From CAWCUU01 sp963798855 (GTDB lineage Bacteria; Gemmatimonadota; Gemmatimonadetes; Longimicrobiales; RSA9): 64,000 bases of DNA. Positions 27,063 to 35,964 of this stretch are shown piece after piece. How positions within the stretch are numbered: position 1 is the stretch's first letter; every line of letters begins with the position of its first letter. Made by a program: the position numbers and the translations under genes. Location: contig CAWCUU010000001.1 in the NCBI GenBank assembly GCA_963798855.1, forward strand, positions 434,001-498,000. The letters are read 5' to 3'. Under the pieces are notes generated by a model. It saw nothing but the letters and a program-made list of their open reading frames with translations. It did not search any database and was not told where the DNA came from.

Positions 27063-28661
27063 TCAGCGCGCGATCAGCCAGCGACCGAGGACCGAGACCT
27101 CGGAGCGACTCCAGCCGCTGCCGTCCTCGGCGTCCACGTCGCCGATGAGGTCGAACGCCGGAGAGACCCGCAGTCCGAGTCGGAGCGACCCACCCGCGCT
27201 GTGGCCGACGCGCTCCGGCGCGTACAGGTTCTCGCCGCCGCGGTCGCGGAAGTAGCCTTCGGCGCGCAGTCGCAGCCGCGCCTGCAGCAGGTCGGCGTCG
27301 ACGTGCACGAGCCATTCGTCGCCGTTGCCGCCGAGCGGGTGGCCCAGCGGCCGCCGCTCGTCGGTCCAGCCTCCGCGGAAGCTGTAGTTCCGGTACCAGA
27401 TCGAGTTGCCGCAGCAGGAGTGCGGGAAGCGGGTGTACTCCGCGCCCAGCCCCATCCCGGGAAGCCCGGGCAGGGCGGGGAGGTTCGCGCCGGCGACGAC
27501 GCCGGGGACGTCGAGCCATGCGCCGGCGTTGTCATCGAACCCCCACTCCACGTAAAGGGCGAGCGGTAGCGGGCCGAGCGGTGGCCTCCAGCGGGCGTCG
27601 ACGGAGGCAGTCTCGTCGTTGAATTCGCCGACGCCGCCAGCGTGCTTGCCGATGAGCATCTGCGCGACGTTACGCAGCGTCACGGGCGCGCCGCCGTCGC
27701 CGGCGAAGAGGTTCGCGCGATTGAAGCCGAGCGTCAGGCGCGGGTGTGGCGAAGCCGAGAGGCGCGCGGCCCACAGCCAGGGGTGGGTGATGCGGTCTCC
27801 ATTCTGGACCCTGGATAGGAGCAGGTCGAGCCCGATCGGACCGAGCGCGCGCAGGAAAGCGGGGAGCCGTATCGGCCGTGGGAGGAAGAGGCCGCCCCCA
27901 TCGAGGGCGACGTCGCCGAGCACGACTCCGCCGCCGATGCCGGGCGAGAAGCCGACGGAACGGCGCCCGCCCCAGAATCCGAGCGGCCCCGCGTCCAGGA
28001 CCGCGTAGGCGCCCTGCAGGCGGACGCCCATCCGGTCGGCGACAGGCTCGATCGCCGCCGCGATCGGCGTGCCGAGGCGCAGCGAGAGCTCTCCGCCGCC
28101 GACGGCGGAGCGCTGGTCCGCCGCAGCAACCGTCCCCGTCCAGTCGTTGTCGTAATAGCCGATGCCGGTCAGCGCCTCGCCGGTCCTGCCGCGGTAGCCG
28201 GCGTCCAGCCAGGCGCTGGTCACGCGCACGTCGCTCGCTGCCGGTTCGTGCTGCGGAAACTCCTCGTCGAAGCGGGCCACATAGGCGCGCGCGAGCGCCG
28301 CGACGGCCGGCGGTCCGCGTTGGGCGGCGAGCCGCTCGGCCGTTGCGAGCCATTCGGTGACGCGGGCGCGGGGCGGATGGCGAACGCCCGCGTCGTACGA
28401 CGCCGGAAGCAGATCCAGCGCGTCCAGCCGGCGCAGCGCTGCCAGCGCCCAGTGCGAGGAGGGCAGGAACGCGGAGGCGTGCCTCGGCGGGCTCGACTCC
28501 GGCTGCTGAGCCTGCGCGGCTGTCAGCGGGGGCAGCGAGGCCGTAGCGGTGAGCAGCAGCGCGAGCGGGATATGGCGGGAGCACGACCGGAATCGCGCCG
28601 GCATTCGGCGCGCCGGTGTTCCGGATTCACGAGGCCGGCGTGCCGAACGGAGCGGGCGCAT
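27063..28661 (-). CDS. Capsule-assembly Wzi-family outer membrane protein
   Basis: A 532-residue protein with a long basic start and a Sec signal (IPLALLLTATASLPPLTAAQA), then a proline-rich linker and a helical region with the N-terminal pattern of Caps_assemb_Wzi proteins (SHWALAALRRLDALDLLP). The rest consists of amphipathic strands with aromatic girdles (GLLFLPRPIR-like loops, YVEWGFDDNAGAWLDVPGVV, LGLGAEYTRFP), consistent with an 18-strand barrel ending in a C-terminal Arg. A start at 28604 would shorten the signal and is a fair alternative. Wzi binds exported capsule polymer to the cell surface, in keeping with the polysaccharide genes in the window. Confidence 0.7.
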   Translation of the reverse strand: MRPLRSARRPRESGTPARRMPARFRSCSRHIPLALLLTATASLPPLTAAQAQQPESSPPRHASAFLPSSHWALAALRRLDALDLLPASYDAGVRHPPRARVTEWLATAERLAAQRGPPAVAALARAYVARFDEEFPQHEPAASDVRVTSAWLDAGYRGRTGEALTGIGYYDNDWTGTVAAADQRSAVGGGELSLRLGTPIAAAIEPVADRMGVRLQGAYAVLDAGPLGFWGGRRSVGFSPGIGGGVVLGDVALDGGGLFLPRPIRLPAFLRALGPIGLDLLLSRVQNGDRITHPWLWAARLSASPHPRLTLGFNRANLFAGDGGAPVTLRNVAQMLIGKHAGGVGEFNDETASVDARWRPPLGPLPLALYVEWGFDDNAGAWLDVPGVVAGANLPALPGLPGMGLGAEYTRFPHSCCGNSIWYRNYSFRGGWTDERRPLGHPLGGNGDEWLVHVDADLLQARLRLRAEGYFRDRGGENLYAPERVGHSAGGSLRLGLRVSPAFDLIGDVDAEDGSGWSRSEVSVLGRWLIAR

Positions 28662-28761
28662 GGCCGGAATCCTAACAGGCGCGCGCGGTGGCGCGCGAGT
28701 GAGCGCCGGCCGGGGCTGGGAGAAACGGGGCTGGAATGGCAGGTGCTCCGCAGCTTATACT

Positions 28762-28949
28762 TAACAGGTCGCTGAAGAATGGAAGCGAGCCGCGTTTGCG
28801 CCGCAACCCGAAGGGAGCAGGGGGGTTGCGGCCTCACTCATCGTTGCTCGTCGTCGCCATAGCGCTGCTATGACTCCTCCTCGCGCCTTGATTGAGGCTC
28901 CGCAAGCCCCCTGCTCGCGGCCGCACTCCCATTTTTCAGCGACCTGCTA
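28762..28949. mobile_element. MITE-like hairpin element with 13-base inverted ends flanked by TA
   Basis: The ends ACAGGTCGCTGAA (28764-28776) and TTCAGCGACCTGC (28935-28947) are inverted repeats with one mismatch at the outermost base, and TA flanks both sides (28762-28763 and 28948-28949). Inside, GAGCAGGGGG...TTGCGG...CCTCA (about 28815-28836) pairs with TGAGGCTCCGCAAGCCCCCTGCTC (28893-28916), and CATAGC-GCT-GCTATG (28858-28872) forms the tip, so nearly the whole element folds. TA flanks suggest movement by an IS630/mariner-type transposase. No coding capacity is present. Confidence 0.6.
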
Positions 28950-28991
28950 GGGCGAGGCGAACTTTCGCGAAGGGACGCGGTACTTTTGGCC

Positions 28992-31220
28992 ATGAACCCG
29001 ACCGCCACACTCCCGAAGTCCGAGACGCTGGACGCGCTTCCGCCGCGCCTGCGCGAGGCGGTCGCGCCCTATCTCGACCGTCTCGACGTCCCGCTCATCG
29101 CCCGTGCCTACGACTTCAGCCGTGCCGCGCACGAGGGCCAGAAGCGCGCCTCGGGCGAGGACTACATCGGCCACTGCGTCGAGGTGGCGCGCATCCTGGC
29201 CGAGCTGCACCTGGACTCGAACTCGATCGCCGCGGGGCTGATCCATGACGTGGTCGAGGACACGGATGCGACGCTGGAAGAGGTGCGCGCGGAGTTCGGC
29301 GAGGAGGTCGCGCGCATCGTGGACGGGCTGACGAAGATCGCGCGCGTGAAGTTCCGCTCGACCACGGAGCAGCAGGTCGAGAACTACCGCAAGCTGCTGC
29401 TCTCCATGGCGACCGACGCCCGCGTGATCCTGATCAAGCTGGCGGACCGGCTGCACAACATGCGCACGCTGGACCACCTGCGCCCGGAGAAGCGGAAGCG
29501 CATCGCGACCGAGACGCGCGAGATCTACGGTCCGCTCGCGCACCGTCTCGGGATGGCCCAGATCAAGTGGGAGCTCGAGGACCTCTCCTTCAAGCACATC
29601 GAGTCGGACGAGTACCGCAAGCTGGCGAAGAAGGTCGCCGACCGCCGGCGCGAGCGGGAGGGGCAGATCGAGGCTCTGCGGGGCCCGCTCGAGGAGGAGC
29701 TGAAGAACGCGGGGATCCCGTGCGAGGTCTACGGTCGGCCGAAGCACCTCTGGTCGATCCACCGCAAGATGGTGCGGCGCGACCGGCCCTACGAGGAGAT
29801 CTACGACCTGATGGCGATCCGCGTCATCACCGACTCGATCTCCAACTGCTACCACGCGCTCGGCGTGATCCACAACAAGTGGACTCCGCTGCAGGAGCGC
29901 TTCCACGACTACATCGCGACGCCGAAGTCGAACATGTACCGGTCACTGCACACGACCGTGTTCGGCGCGGGCGGGCGGCTGTACGAGATCCAGATCCGCA
30001 CGCGCGAGATGCACCGCACCGCGGAGTACGGGATCGCGGCGCACTGGCGCTACAAGGAGGGGATGGCGGTCGAGGCGCGTCGGGACGGCGGCGGCCGCAA
30101 GGACGAGGTCGACGAGACGCTGTCCTGGTTCCGGCAGGTGCTGGAGTGGCAGCAGGAGACGCGGGAGCCCGACGAGTTCATGGAGTTCCTGCGCATCGAC
30201 CTCTTCCAGGACGAGATCTTCGTATTCACGCCCAAGGGCGACGTGAAGCAGCTGCCGAAGGGCGCGACGCCGATCGACTTCGCGTTCGCCGTTCACACGG
30301 AAGTGGGGCTGCACTGCTCGGGCGCGAAGGTGAACGGCAAGATCGCGCCGCTCGCGCGGGAGCTGAAGAACGGCGACACCGTGGAGGTCGTGACGGACTC
30401 GCGGCAGCGGCCGTCGCGCGACTGGCTGGCGTTCGTGAAGACGGCGCGGGCGAGGCAGAAGATCCGGCAGTGGATCAAGCAGGAGGAGTTCGACTCGTCC
30501 GTGGTGCTGGGGCGCGAGCTGCTGGAGCGCGAGGTCAAGAAGGTGCGCAAGGGGCGGCCCGACGAGGAGTCCCTGCTCGCCGCGGCGCAGTCGCTGAGCC
30601 TGCCGTCCGTGGACCACCTCCACGCCGCGCTCGGCCGTGGCGACGTGGGGCCGTACGCCGTGCTCAAGTCGCTCTTCCCGGACGAGGAGCCCTCGACCCA
30701 GTCGCGTCCGCCGTCCGCCTTCGAGCGGCTGGTCGATCGCGTCCGCGGCACCGGGAAGGGGGTGCGCATCCAGGGGCTGGAGAACCTGATGGTGCGCTAC
30801 TCGCAGTGCTGCCAGCCGGTTCCCGGCGACGACGTGATCGGCTACATCACGCGCGGCCGTGGGATCTCGATCCACCGCGTGGACTGCCCCAACGTGCTGA
30901 ACCTGGCGCAGCACCCGGAGCGCCGCATCGAGATCGAGTGGAAGGCGGAGAGTGGCGATCGCTTCTACGTCCGGCTCGTGGTCGAGGGGAACGACCGGCG
31001 CGGCATCCTGTCCGACATCGCGAGCGCGATCACCGACACGGGGACGAACATCCAGTCGGCGGACATCCGCACGACGGAAGGCGGGATGACGGGCGCGTTC
31101 GTCGTCGAAGTGCCGGACCTCGTGCACCTGAAGAAGGTGATGCGCGTGATCCGAAAGGTGACCGGCGTCGCTTCCGTGGTCCGCCGCGAGCACTTCGCGG
31201 AGGCGGACCTGGAGGCGTAG
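28992..31220 (+). CDS. rel: Bifunctional (p)ppGpp synthetase/hydrolase (RelA/SpoT family)
   Basis: A 742-residue long RSH enzyme from ATG 28992. In order: HD hydrolase domain (HCVEVARILAEL, GLIHDVVEDTDATLEEV at about 82-98, LIKLADRLHNMRTLDH), synthetase domain (REIYGPLAHRLGM, VYGRPKHLWSIHRKM, RFHDYIATPKSNMYRSLHTT, YEIQIRTREMHRTAEYGIAA), TGS domain (FTPKGDVKQLPKGATPIDFA), a zinc-finger-like region with CCQPVPGDDVIGYITRGRG, and a C-terminal ACT domain. Both HD residues are intact, so it should make and destroy the alarmone. The MITE-like hairpin at 28762-28949 lies just upstream, where its promoter or leader would be. Confidence 0.95.
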   Translation: MNPTATLPKSETLDALPPRLREAVAPYLDRLDVPLIARAYDFSRAAHEGQKRASGEDYIGHCVEVARILAELHLDSNSIAAGLIHDVVEDTDATLEEVRAEFGEEVARIVDGLTKIARVKFRSTTEQQVENYRKLLLSMATDARVILIKLADRLHNMRTLDHLRPEKRKRIATETREIYGPLAHRLGMAQIKWELEDLSFKHIESDEYRKLAKKVADRRREREGQIEALRGPLEEELKNAGIPCEVYGRPKHLWSIHRKMVRRDRPYEEIYDLMAIRVITDSISNCYHALGVIHNKWTPLQERFHDYIATPKSNMYRSLHTTVFGAGGRLYEIQIRTREMHRTAEYGIAAHWRYKEGMAVEARRDGGGRKDEVDETLSWFRQVLEWQQETREPDEFMEFLRIDLFQDEIFVFTPKGDVKQLPKGATPIDFAFAVHTEVGLHCSGAKVNGKIAPLARELKNGDTVEVVTDSRQRPSRDWLAFVKTARARQKIRQWIKQEEFDSSVVLGRELLEREVKKVRKGRPDEESLLAAAQSLSLPSVDHLHAALGRGDVGPYAVLKSLFPDEEPSTQSRPPSAFERLVDRVRGTGKGVRIQGLENLMVRYSQCCQPVPGDDVIGYITRGRGISIHRVDCPNVLNLAQHPERRIEIEWKAESGDRFYVRLVVEGNDRRGILSDIASAITDTGTNIQSADIRTTEGGMTGAFVVEVPDLVHLKKVMRVIRKVTGVASVVRREHFAEADLEA

Positions 31221-31228
31221 CGGCCGCG

Positions 31229-32182
31229 ATGGCGGAGCGCGGGCCGAATTTCCTCGTTGTCGGAGCGCCCAAGAGCGGCACGACGTCGCTCTACTTCCAG
31301 CTGCGACAGCACCCGGACATCTTCGTGCCGCGGAAGAAGGAGCTACACTTCTTCACCGGCGAGCACCTGCGCTCGAATACCCAGGGTCCCGGCGATGCGG
31401 ATGCGGCCGCGGAGGCGTGCCGAACGTGGTCCGAGTACGCGTCGCACTTCGCGGAGGCTGCGCGGGAGCGCATCGTTGCCGAATTCTCGCCCTCCTACCT
31501 GTACTTCAGCGACGTGGCCCAGGACATCCGCGCAACGCTGCCCGAGGCCCGGGTCCTGATGATCCTGCGCGATCCAGTGGAGAAGGCGTACTCCCAGTAC
31601 ATGCACCTGGTCCGTGATGGGCGGGAGAGCCTGCCGTTCCGTGACGCGCTGCGCGCGGAGGACGAGCGCCGCGCGGCCGGATGGTCCGACATCTGGCGCT
31701 ACGCCGAGAGCTCCCTCTACTCGGCTCGCGTGGAGCGCTATCTCGACGTCTTCGGACGGGACCGCGTGTTCATCGCCCTCACCGACGAGCTCGCGGCCGA
31801 CGCGGCCGGCCTGCTGCGCCGGATCTTCGACTTCCTCGGCGTGGATGCCGACGCGCCGATCGATACAGATTTCCGCTACAACCGCTCGGGGCCCGCGCGC
31901 TCGGCGCGGCTGGCGGCGTTCCTCGCCCGACCCGGTGGCCTGAAGGCGGTCGCGCGGTGGCTCCTGCCCGAGCGCGTGCGCGGCCCTCTGCGGGTGCGGC
32001 TACAGGACTGGAACACGGGCCGCAGCGCGGGCCCGGACGCGGCCTCCATCGCAGCGCTGCGGGTGCGCTTCGCCGCCGACGTGGCCCGGCTCGCGGGGCT
32101 GATGGGGCGGGCCCCGCCCTGGCCGCGTGAGCCGGAACGTGTGACGGAATCGGAGGTTGCTGCGTCGGGTGAGGGAGCGTAA
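31229..32182 (+). CDS. PAPS-dependent sulfotransferase
   Basis: From ATG 31229, eight bases after rel, a 317-residue sulfotransferase. The 5'-phosphosulfate loop is NFLVVGAPKSGTTSLYFQLR (PKSGTTS at about 14-20) and the 3'-phosphate site is LMILRDPVEKAYSQYMHL (about 111-128). Other family marks are KELHFFTG and EFSPSYLYF, as in heparan-type and bacterial polysaccharide sulfotransferases. It moves sulfate from PAPS onto an acceptor, probably a sugar hydroxyl of the exported polymer. The following genes recycle the by-product (cysQ) and make PAPS (cysD, cysNC), so the set looks dedicated to sulfation. Confidence 0.88.
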   Translation: MAERGPNFLVVGAPKSGTTSLYFQLRQHPDIFVPRKKELHFFTGEHLRSNTQGPGDADAAAEACRTWSEYASHFAEAARERIVAEFSPSYLYFSDVAQDIRATLPEARVLMILRDPVEKAYSQYMHLVRDGRESLPFRDALRAEDERRAAGWSDIWRYAESSLYSARVERYLDVFGRDRVFIALTDELAADAAGLLRRIFDFLGVDADAPIDTDFRYNRSGPARSARLAAFLARPGGLKAVARWLLPERVRGPLRVRLQDWNTGRSAGPDAASIAALRVRFAADVARLAGLMGRAPPWPREPERVTESEVAASGEGA

Positions 32183-32194
32183 ACTGAGCCGCCG

Positions 32195-33043
32195 ATGAAC
32201 GCTTCGGCCCCTCCTGCCGGCGGATCGCCGGAATCGGACCCATTCGCGCGAGAGCTCGCGGTCGTCGTCGCGGCGGCGCGAGCCGCCGGTGCGGCCGCGC
32301 TGCGCTGGTACGGCCGTGCGACCGAGGTGACGAAGGAGGGGGGCTCGCCGGTCAGCGAGGCGGATGAGGCCTCGAACGGCGAGCTGCTCGCTGCGCTGCG
32401 CAAGCACTTCCCGGAGGACGCCGTCCTGTCGGAGGAATCGCGGGACCGCCCGGAGCGACTGAGCGCCGAGCGCGTCTGGATCGTGGACCCGCTCGACGGC
32501 ACGCGTGAGTTCCTCGACGGCATCCCGGAGTTCTCCGTGATGGTCGCGCTCGCCGTCTCCGGACGGCCGGTGCTCGGCGTGGTGTACGAGCCGGTGAGCG
32601 AGCGGCTCTTCCATGCCGTGCGGGGCGCCGGCGCCTGGCTCGACGAGGGCGGAGCGACACGGCGGCTCGCGCCACCGGCGGCGCAGCGGCCGCCCCGGCT
32701 CGTCGGATCGAGGTCGCACGCGGACCCGCTGCTGGCGCGGATGCGCGAGGCGCTCGGCGTCGTGGACGAGAAGCCGTCGGGGTCTGTGGGCGTGAAGTGC
32801 GCGCGGATCGCGATCGGCGAGCGCGATCTCTATGTGCACCCGGTCCCGTACCTGAAGGAGTGGGACACCTGCGCGCCCGAGCTGATCCTGCTGGAGGCCG
32901 GCGGCACCGTCACGGACTGCCGCGGCGAGAACCTGCGCTACAACAAGCCGGACCCCGTGCAGCCGGACGGCATCCTCGCCGCCGCGCCCGGCACGGACCC
33001 ATGGATCCTGGAGACGGTTCGTAGAATCTATGCAGAGCGTTGA
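32195..33043 (+). CDS. cysQ: 3'(2'),5'-bisphosphate nucleotidase
   Basis: A 282-residue inositol-monophosphatase-fold enzyme. Metal-binding motifs are SEESRDRPERL, VWIVDPLDGTREFLDG (DPLDGT at about 98-103) and, in the C-terminal half, YLKEWDTCAPELILLEAGG with its WD. CysQ removes the 3'-phosphate of PAP left by sulfotransferases and can also hydrolyse PAPS. Its place right after the sulfotransferase and overlapping cysD by 14 bases fits a coupled sulfation operon. Confidence 0.9.
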   Translation: MNASAPPAGGSPESDPFARELAVVVAAARAAGAAALRWYGRATEVTKEGGSPVSEADEASNGELLAALRKHFPEDAVLSEESRDRPERLSAERVWIVDPLDGTREFLDGIPEFSVMVALAVSGRPVLGVVYEPVSERLFHAVRGAGAWLDEGGATRRLAPPAAQRPPRLVGSRSHADPLLARMREALGVVDEKPSGSVGVKCARIAIGERDLYVHPVPYLKEWDTCAPELILLEAGGTVTDCRGENLRYNKPDPVQPDGILAAAPGTDPWILETVRRIYAER

Positions 33044-33974
33044 AGTGAGCAGCCGCGGACGCGAGCGGCCGCAGCCGCACCGCCGCAGTCACCTGGACCA
33101 GCTCGAGTCCGAGGCGATCTACATCATGCGCGAGGTCGCGGCGCAGTTCGAGCGGCCGGTGCTGCTGTTCAGCGGCGGCAAGGATTCGATCACGATGGTG
33201 CACCTTGCGCGCAAGGCCTTCTGGCCGGGCCGGATCCCGTTCCCGCTGCTGCACATCGACACGGGACACAACTTCCAGGAGGCGCTCGACTTCCGGGACG
33301 CGCTGGTCGAGGAGGTCGGCGTCGAGCTGATCGTCCGCTACGTGCAGGATTCGATCGACCAGGGTCGCGCGGTCGAGGAGACCGGGCCCGATGCGAGCCG
33401 TAACCTGCTGCAGATCGTGACGCTGCTGGACGGGATCCGTGAGCTGAAGGTGGACGCGGCGTTCGGCGGCGGGCGTCGTGACGAGGAGAAGGCGCGTGCG
33501 AAGGAGCGCTTCTTCTCGCACCGCGACGCGCACGGGCAGTGGGACCCGCGCAATCAGCGGCCGGAGCTGTGGAACCTGTTCAACGGCCGCAAGAACGCCG
33601 GCGAGCACTTCCGCGTCTTCCCGCTCAGCAACTGGACCGAGCTGGACGTCTGGCACTACATCGCGCGCGAGCAGATCGGGCTGCCCAGCCTCTATTTCTC
33701 GCACGAGCGGGAGGTCTTCCGACGCGGTGGCGTGCTGCTGGCGCGGACCGACTTCGTGCCGCTGCTGCCGGGCGAGACGGTGGAGCGGAAGCGGATCCGA
33801 TTCCGGACCGTCGGGGACGCGACGTGCACCGGAGCGGTGGAGTCGGAGGCATCGTCGCTCGATGACATCATCCGCGAGGTCGCGGCCGCGCGCGTGACGG
33901 AGCGGGGCGGTCGCAGCGACGACCAGCGCTCCGAGGCCGCCATGGAAGACCGCAAGAAGCAGGGGTACTTCTGA
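33030..33974 (+). CDS. cysD: Sulfate adenylyltransferase subunit 2
   Basis: A 314-residue ATP-sulfurylase small subunit. The PP-loop LLFSGGKDSITMVHLARKAF (SGGKDS at about 48-53), LLHIDTGHNFQEALDFRD, AFGGGRRDEEKARAKERFFS, LWNLFNGRKNAGEHFRVFPL and the C-terminal MEDRKKQGYF are all typical. With CysN it forms APS from sulfate and ATP. The start at 33030 lies inside the end of cysQ, suggesting coupling. A G-rich repeat begins three bases after its stop and separates it from cysNC. Confidence 0.95.
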   Translation: MQSVEVSSRGRERPQPHRRSHLDQLESEAIYIMREVAAQFERPVLLFSGGKDSITMVHLARKAFWPGRIPFPLLHIDTGHNFQEALDFRDALVEEVGVELIVRYVQDSIDQGRAVEETGPDASRNLLQIVTLLDGIRELKVDAAFGGGRRDEEKARAKERFFSHRDAHGQWDPRNQRPELWNLFNGRKNAGEHFRVFPLSNWTELDVWHYIAREQIGLPSLYFSHEREVFRRGGVLLARTDFVPLLPGETVERKRIRFRTVGDATCTGAVESEASSLDDIIREVAAARVTERGGRSDDQRSEAAMEDRKKQGYF

Positions 33975-33976
33975 CG

Positions 33977-34033
33977 CAAGGGCAAGGGCAAGGGCAAGGG
34001 CTAGGGCTAGGTCAGGGCAAGGGATAGGGCTAG
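33977..34033 (+). repeat. G-rich repeat (GGGCAA/GGGCTA units) between cysD and cysNC
   Basis: Ten or so units of GGGCAA or GGGCTA with small variations fill the 63-base gap. Four or more G3 runs separated by three bases meet the standard G-quadruplex pattern on the sense strand, just ahead of the cysNC start. There is no four-helix-bundle gene here, so it is a solo copy of the repeat type that flanks cassette B. Confidence 0.85.
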
Positions 34034-34037
34034 GCTA

Positions 34038-35939
34038 ATGAGCGGTGGCGATCATTACGGTATGGACCTGCTTCGCTTCACGACAGCGGGGAGCGTCGAC
34101 GACGGCAAGAGCACGCTGATAGGGCGGCTGCTCTACGACACGAAGTCGATCTTCGAGGATCAGCTCGAAGCGGTGGAGCTGGCGAGCAAGCGGCGCGGCG
34201 AGGTCGGCGTGAACCTCGCGCTGCTGACGGATGGGCTGCGCGCGGAGCGCGAGCAGAACATCACGATCGACGTCGCCTATCGTTACTTCGCGACGCCGAA
34301 GCGCAAGTTCATCATCGCGGACACGCCCGGTCACATCCAGTACACGCGCAACATGGTGACGGGTGCGTCGACGGCGGAGCTGGCGATCGTGCTGATCGAC
34401 GCGCGACGCGGGGTGCTGACGCAGTCGAAGCGGCACGGCTTCATCGCATCGCTGCTGGGCATTCCGCACATCGTCGTGAGCGTCAACAAGATGGACCTGG
34501 TGGACTACGACCAGTCCACGTTCGAGCGGATCGCCGACGAGTACCGCGAGTTCGCGGAGAAGCTGGAGGTCGAGGACCTGACCTTCATCCCGATCTCCGC
34601 GCTGCGTGGTGACAACGTCGTCGAGAAGAGCACCCGCATGCCGTGGTACCAGGGCAGCACGCTGCTCCACCACCTGGAGAGCGTGAAGGTCGGCGCCAGC
34701 CGCAACGTGATCGACTTCCGCTTCCCCGTGCAGTACGTGCTGCGACCGCACCAGGACTTCCGCGGCTTCGCAGGACGGGTCGCGTCGGGCACGATCCGCC
34801 CCGGCGAAGAGGTCGTCGTGCTGCCGTCGATGAAGGAGACGCGGATCCGCTCGGTCCAGACCGCCGACGGACCGGTGGAGGAGGCGGGGCCGCAGGACTC
34901 GATCGTCCTCGCCACCGAAGATGAGATCGACATCATCCGCGGCGACATGCTCGTGCGGCGGATGAACCTGCCCAGCGTGGGGACGCGCTTCGACGCGGTG
35001 GTCTGCTGGCTGAACGAAGTGCCGCTGAACCGGAAGTCGCCGTACGTGCTCATGCAGACGACACGCACGACCCGGGCGTACATCGAGCGCATCGTGTACC
35101 GCATCGACGTGGACACGATGCATCGCGAATCGGCGGACTCCTTCCGGCTGAATGACATCGGTCGTGTCGAGATCGTGACGACGGAGCCGATCTTCTTCGA
35201 TCCGTACCGGGTGAACCAGGCGACGGGCAGCTTCATCCTGGTGGACCCGGCGACGAACGTGACGGTGGCCGCGGGCATGATCCGGGGCGAGGTGAAGACG
35301 GCGGAGCGCGGCGGCGGGTTGTCTGCCGAGCTGGAGCGCTCGCGGGATGTGGTGTGGGAGGGGTGGAACGTGCCGCGCGAGGAGCGGGAGGCGGCTACCG
35401 GCCACGGCGCGGCGGTAGTCTGGCTGACCGGCCTGTCCGGCTCCGGCAAGTCCACGATCGGACGCGGGCTCGAGCGTCGGCTGTTCGAGGCGGGGCGGCG
35501 CACCATGCTGCTGGATGGCGATACGCTGCGGCACGGGCTGAACGCGGACCTCGGCTTCGGACTGGAGGACCGCCAGGAGAACATCCGCCGCGTCGGCGAG
35601 GTGGCACGGCTGTTCTTCGAGCAGGGCTCGATCGTCGTCTGCACGTTCGTCTCCCCGCTCCGCGCGGACCGGGCGCGGGCACGCGAGCTCGTGCCGGTCG
35701 GACGCTTCGTCGAGGTGTTCGTCGACTGTCCGCTCGACGTGTGCAAGCAGCGCGACCCCAAGGGGCTGTACGCACGGGCCGAGCGAGGCGAAATCGCGGA
35801 TTTCACCGGCGTCTCGTCGCCGTATGAGGCCCCGGCCTCGCCGGACCTGGTCATCCACACCGAGCAAGAGGATCCGGAGGCGGCGGTCGACCGCATCATC
35901 GCCCGGCTGACCGAGGCCGGGATCCTGCCGGCGGAGTGA
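34038..35939 (+). CDS. cysNC: Sulfate adenylyltransferase large subunit fused to adenylylsulfate kinase (CysN-CysC)
   Basis: A 633-residue fusion. The N-terminal GTPase (residues 1 to about 440) has the P-loop TAGSVDDGKSTLIGRLLYD, ADTPGHIQYTRNM (G3), and VNKMDLVDY (G4), followed by elongation-factor-like barrels. From about residue 450 the APS kinase domain follows, with P-loop WLTGLSGSGKSTIGRGLERR (about 463-482), LLDGDTLRHGLNADLGF and the lid DPKGLYARAERGEI. The GTPase drives APS formation with CysD, and the kinase adds the 3'-phosphate to give PAPS. No conventional ribosome site is visible because the G-rich repeat occupies the leader. Confidence 0.95.
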   Translation: MSGGDHYGMDLLRFTTAGSVDDGKSTLIGRLLYDTKSIFEDQLEAVELASKRRGEVGVNLALLTDGLRAEREQNITIDVAYRYFATPKRKFIIADTPGHIQYTRNMVTGASTAELAIVLIDARRGVLTQSKRHGFIASLLGIPHIVVSVNKMDLVDYDQSTFERIADEYREFAEKLEVEDLTFIPISALRGDNVVEKSTRMPWYQGSTLLHHLESVKVGASRNVIDFRFPVQYVLRPHQDFRGFAGRVASGTIRPGEEVVVLPSMKETRIRSVQTADGPVEEAGPQDSIVLATEDEIDIIRGDMLVRRMNLPSVGTRFDAVVCWLNEVPLNRKSPYVLMQTTRTTRAYIERIVYRIDVDTMHRESADSFRLNDIGRVEIVTTEPIFFDPYRVNQATGSFILVDPATNVTVAAGMIRGEVKTAERGGGLSAELERSRDVVWEGWNVPREEREAATGHGAAVVWLTGLSGSGKSTIGRGLERRLFEAGRRTMLLDGDTLRHGLNADLGFGLEDRQENIRRVGEVARLFFEQGSIVVCTFVSPLRADRARARELVPVGRFVEVFVDCPLDVCKQRDPKGLYARAERGEIADFTGVSSPYEAPASPDLVIHTEQEDPEAAVDRIIARLTEAGILPAE

Positions 35940-35964
35940 GCGTCGGGGGGCTGGTGAGGGCCGG

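Noticed and set aside
33977..34033. Telomere-like repeat marking a linear replicon end
   Set aside because: GGGCTA units resemble telomeric DNA, but the copies are short, internal and flanked by continuous operons.
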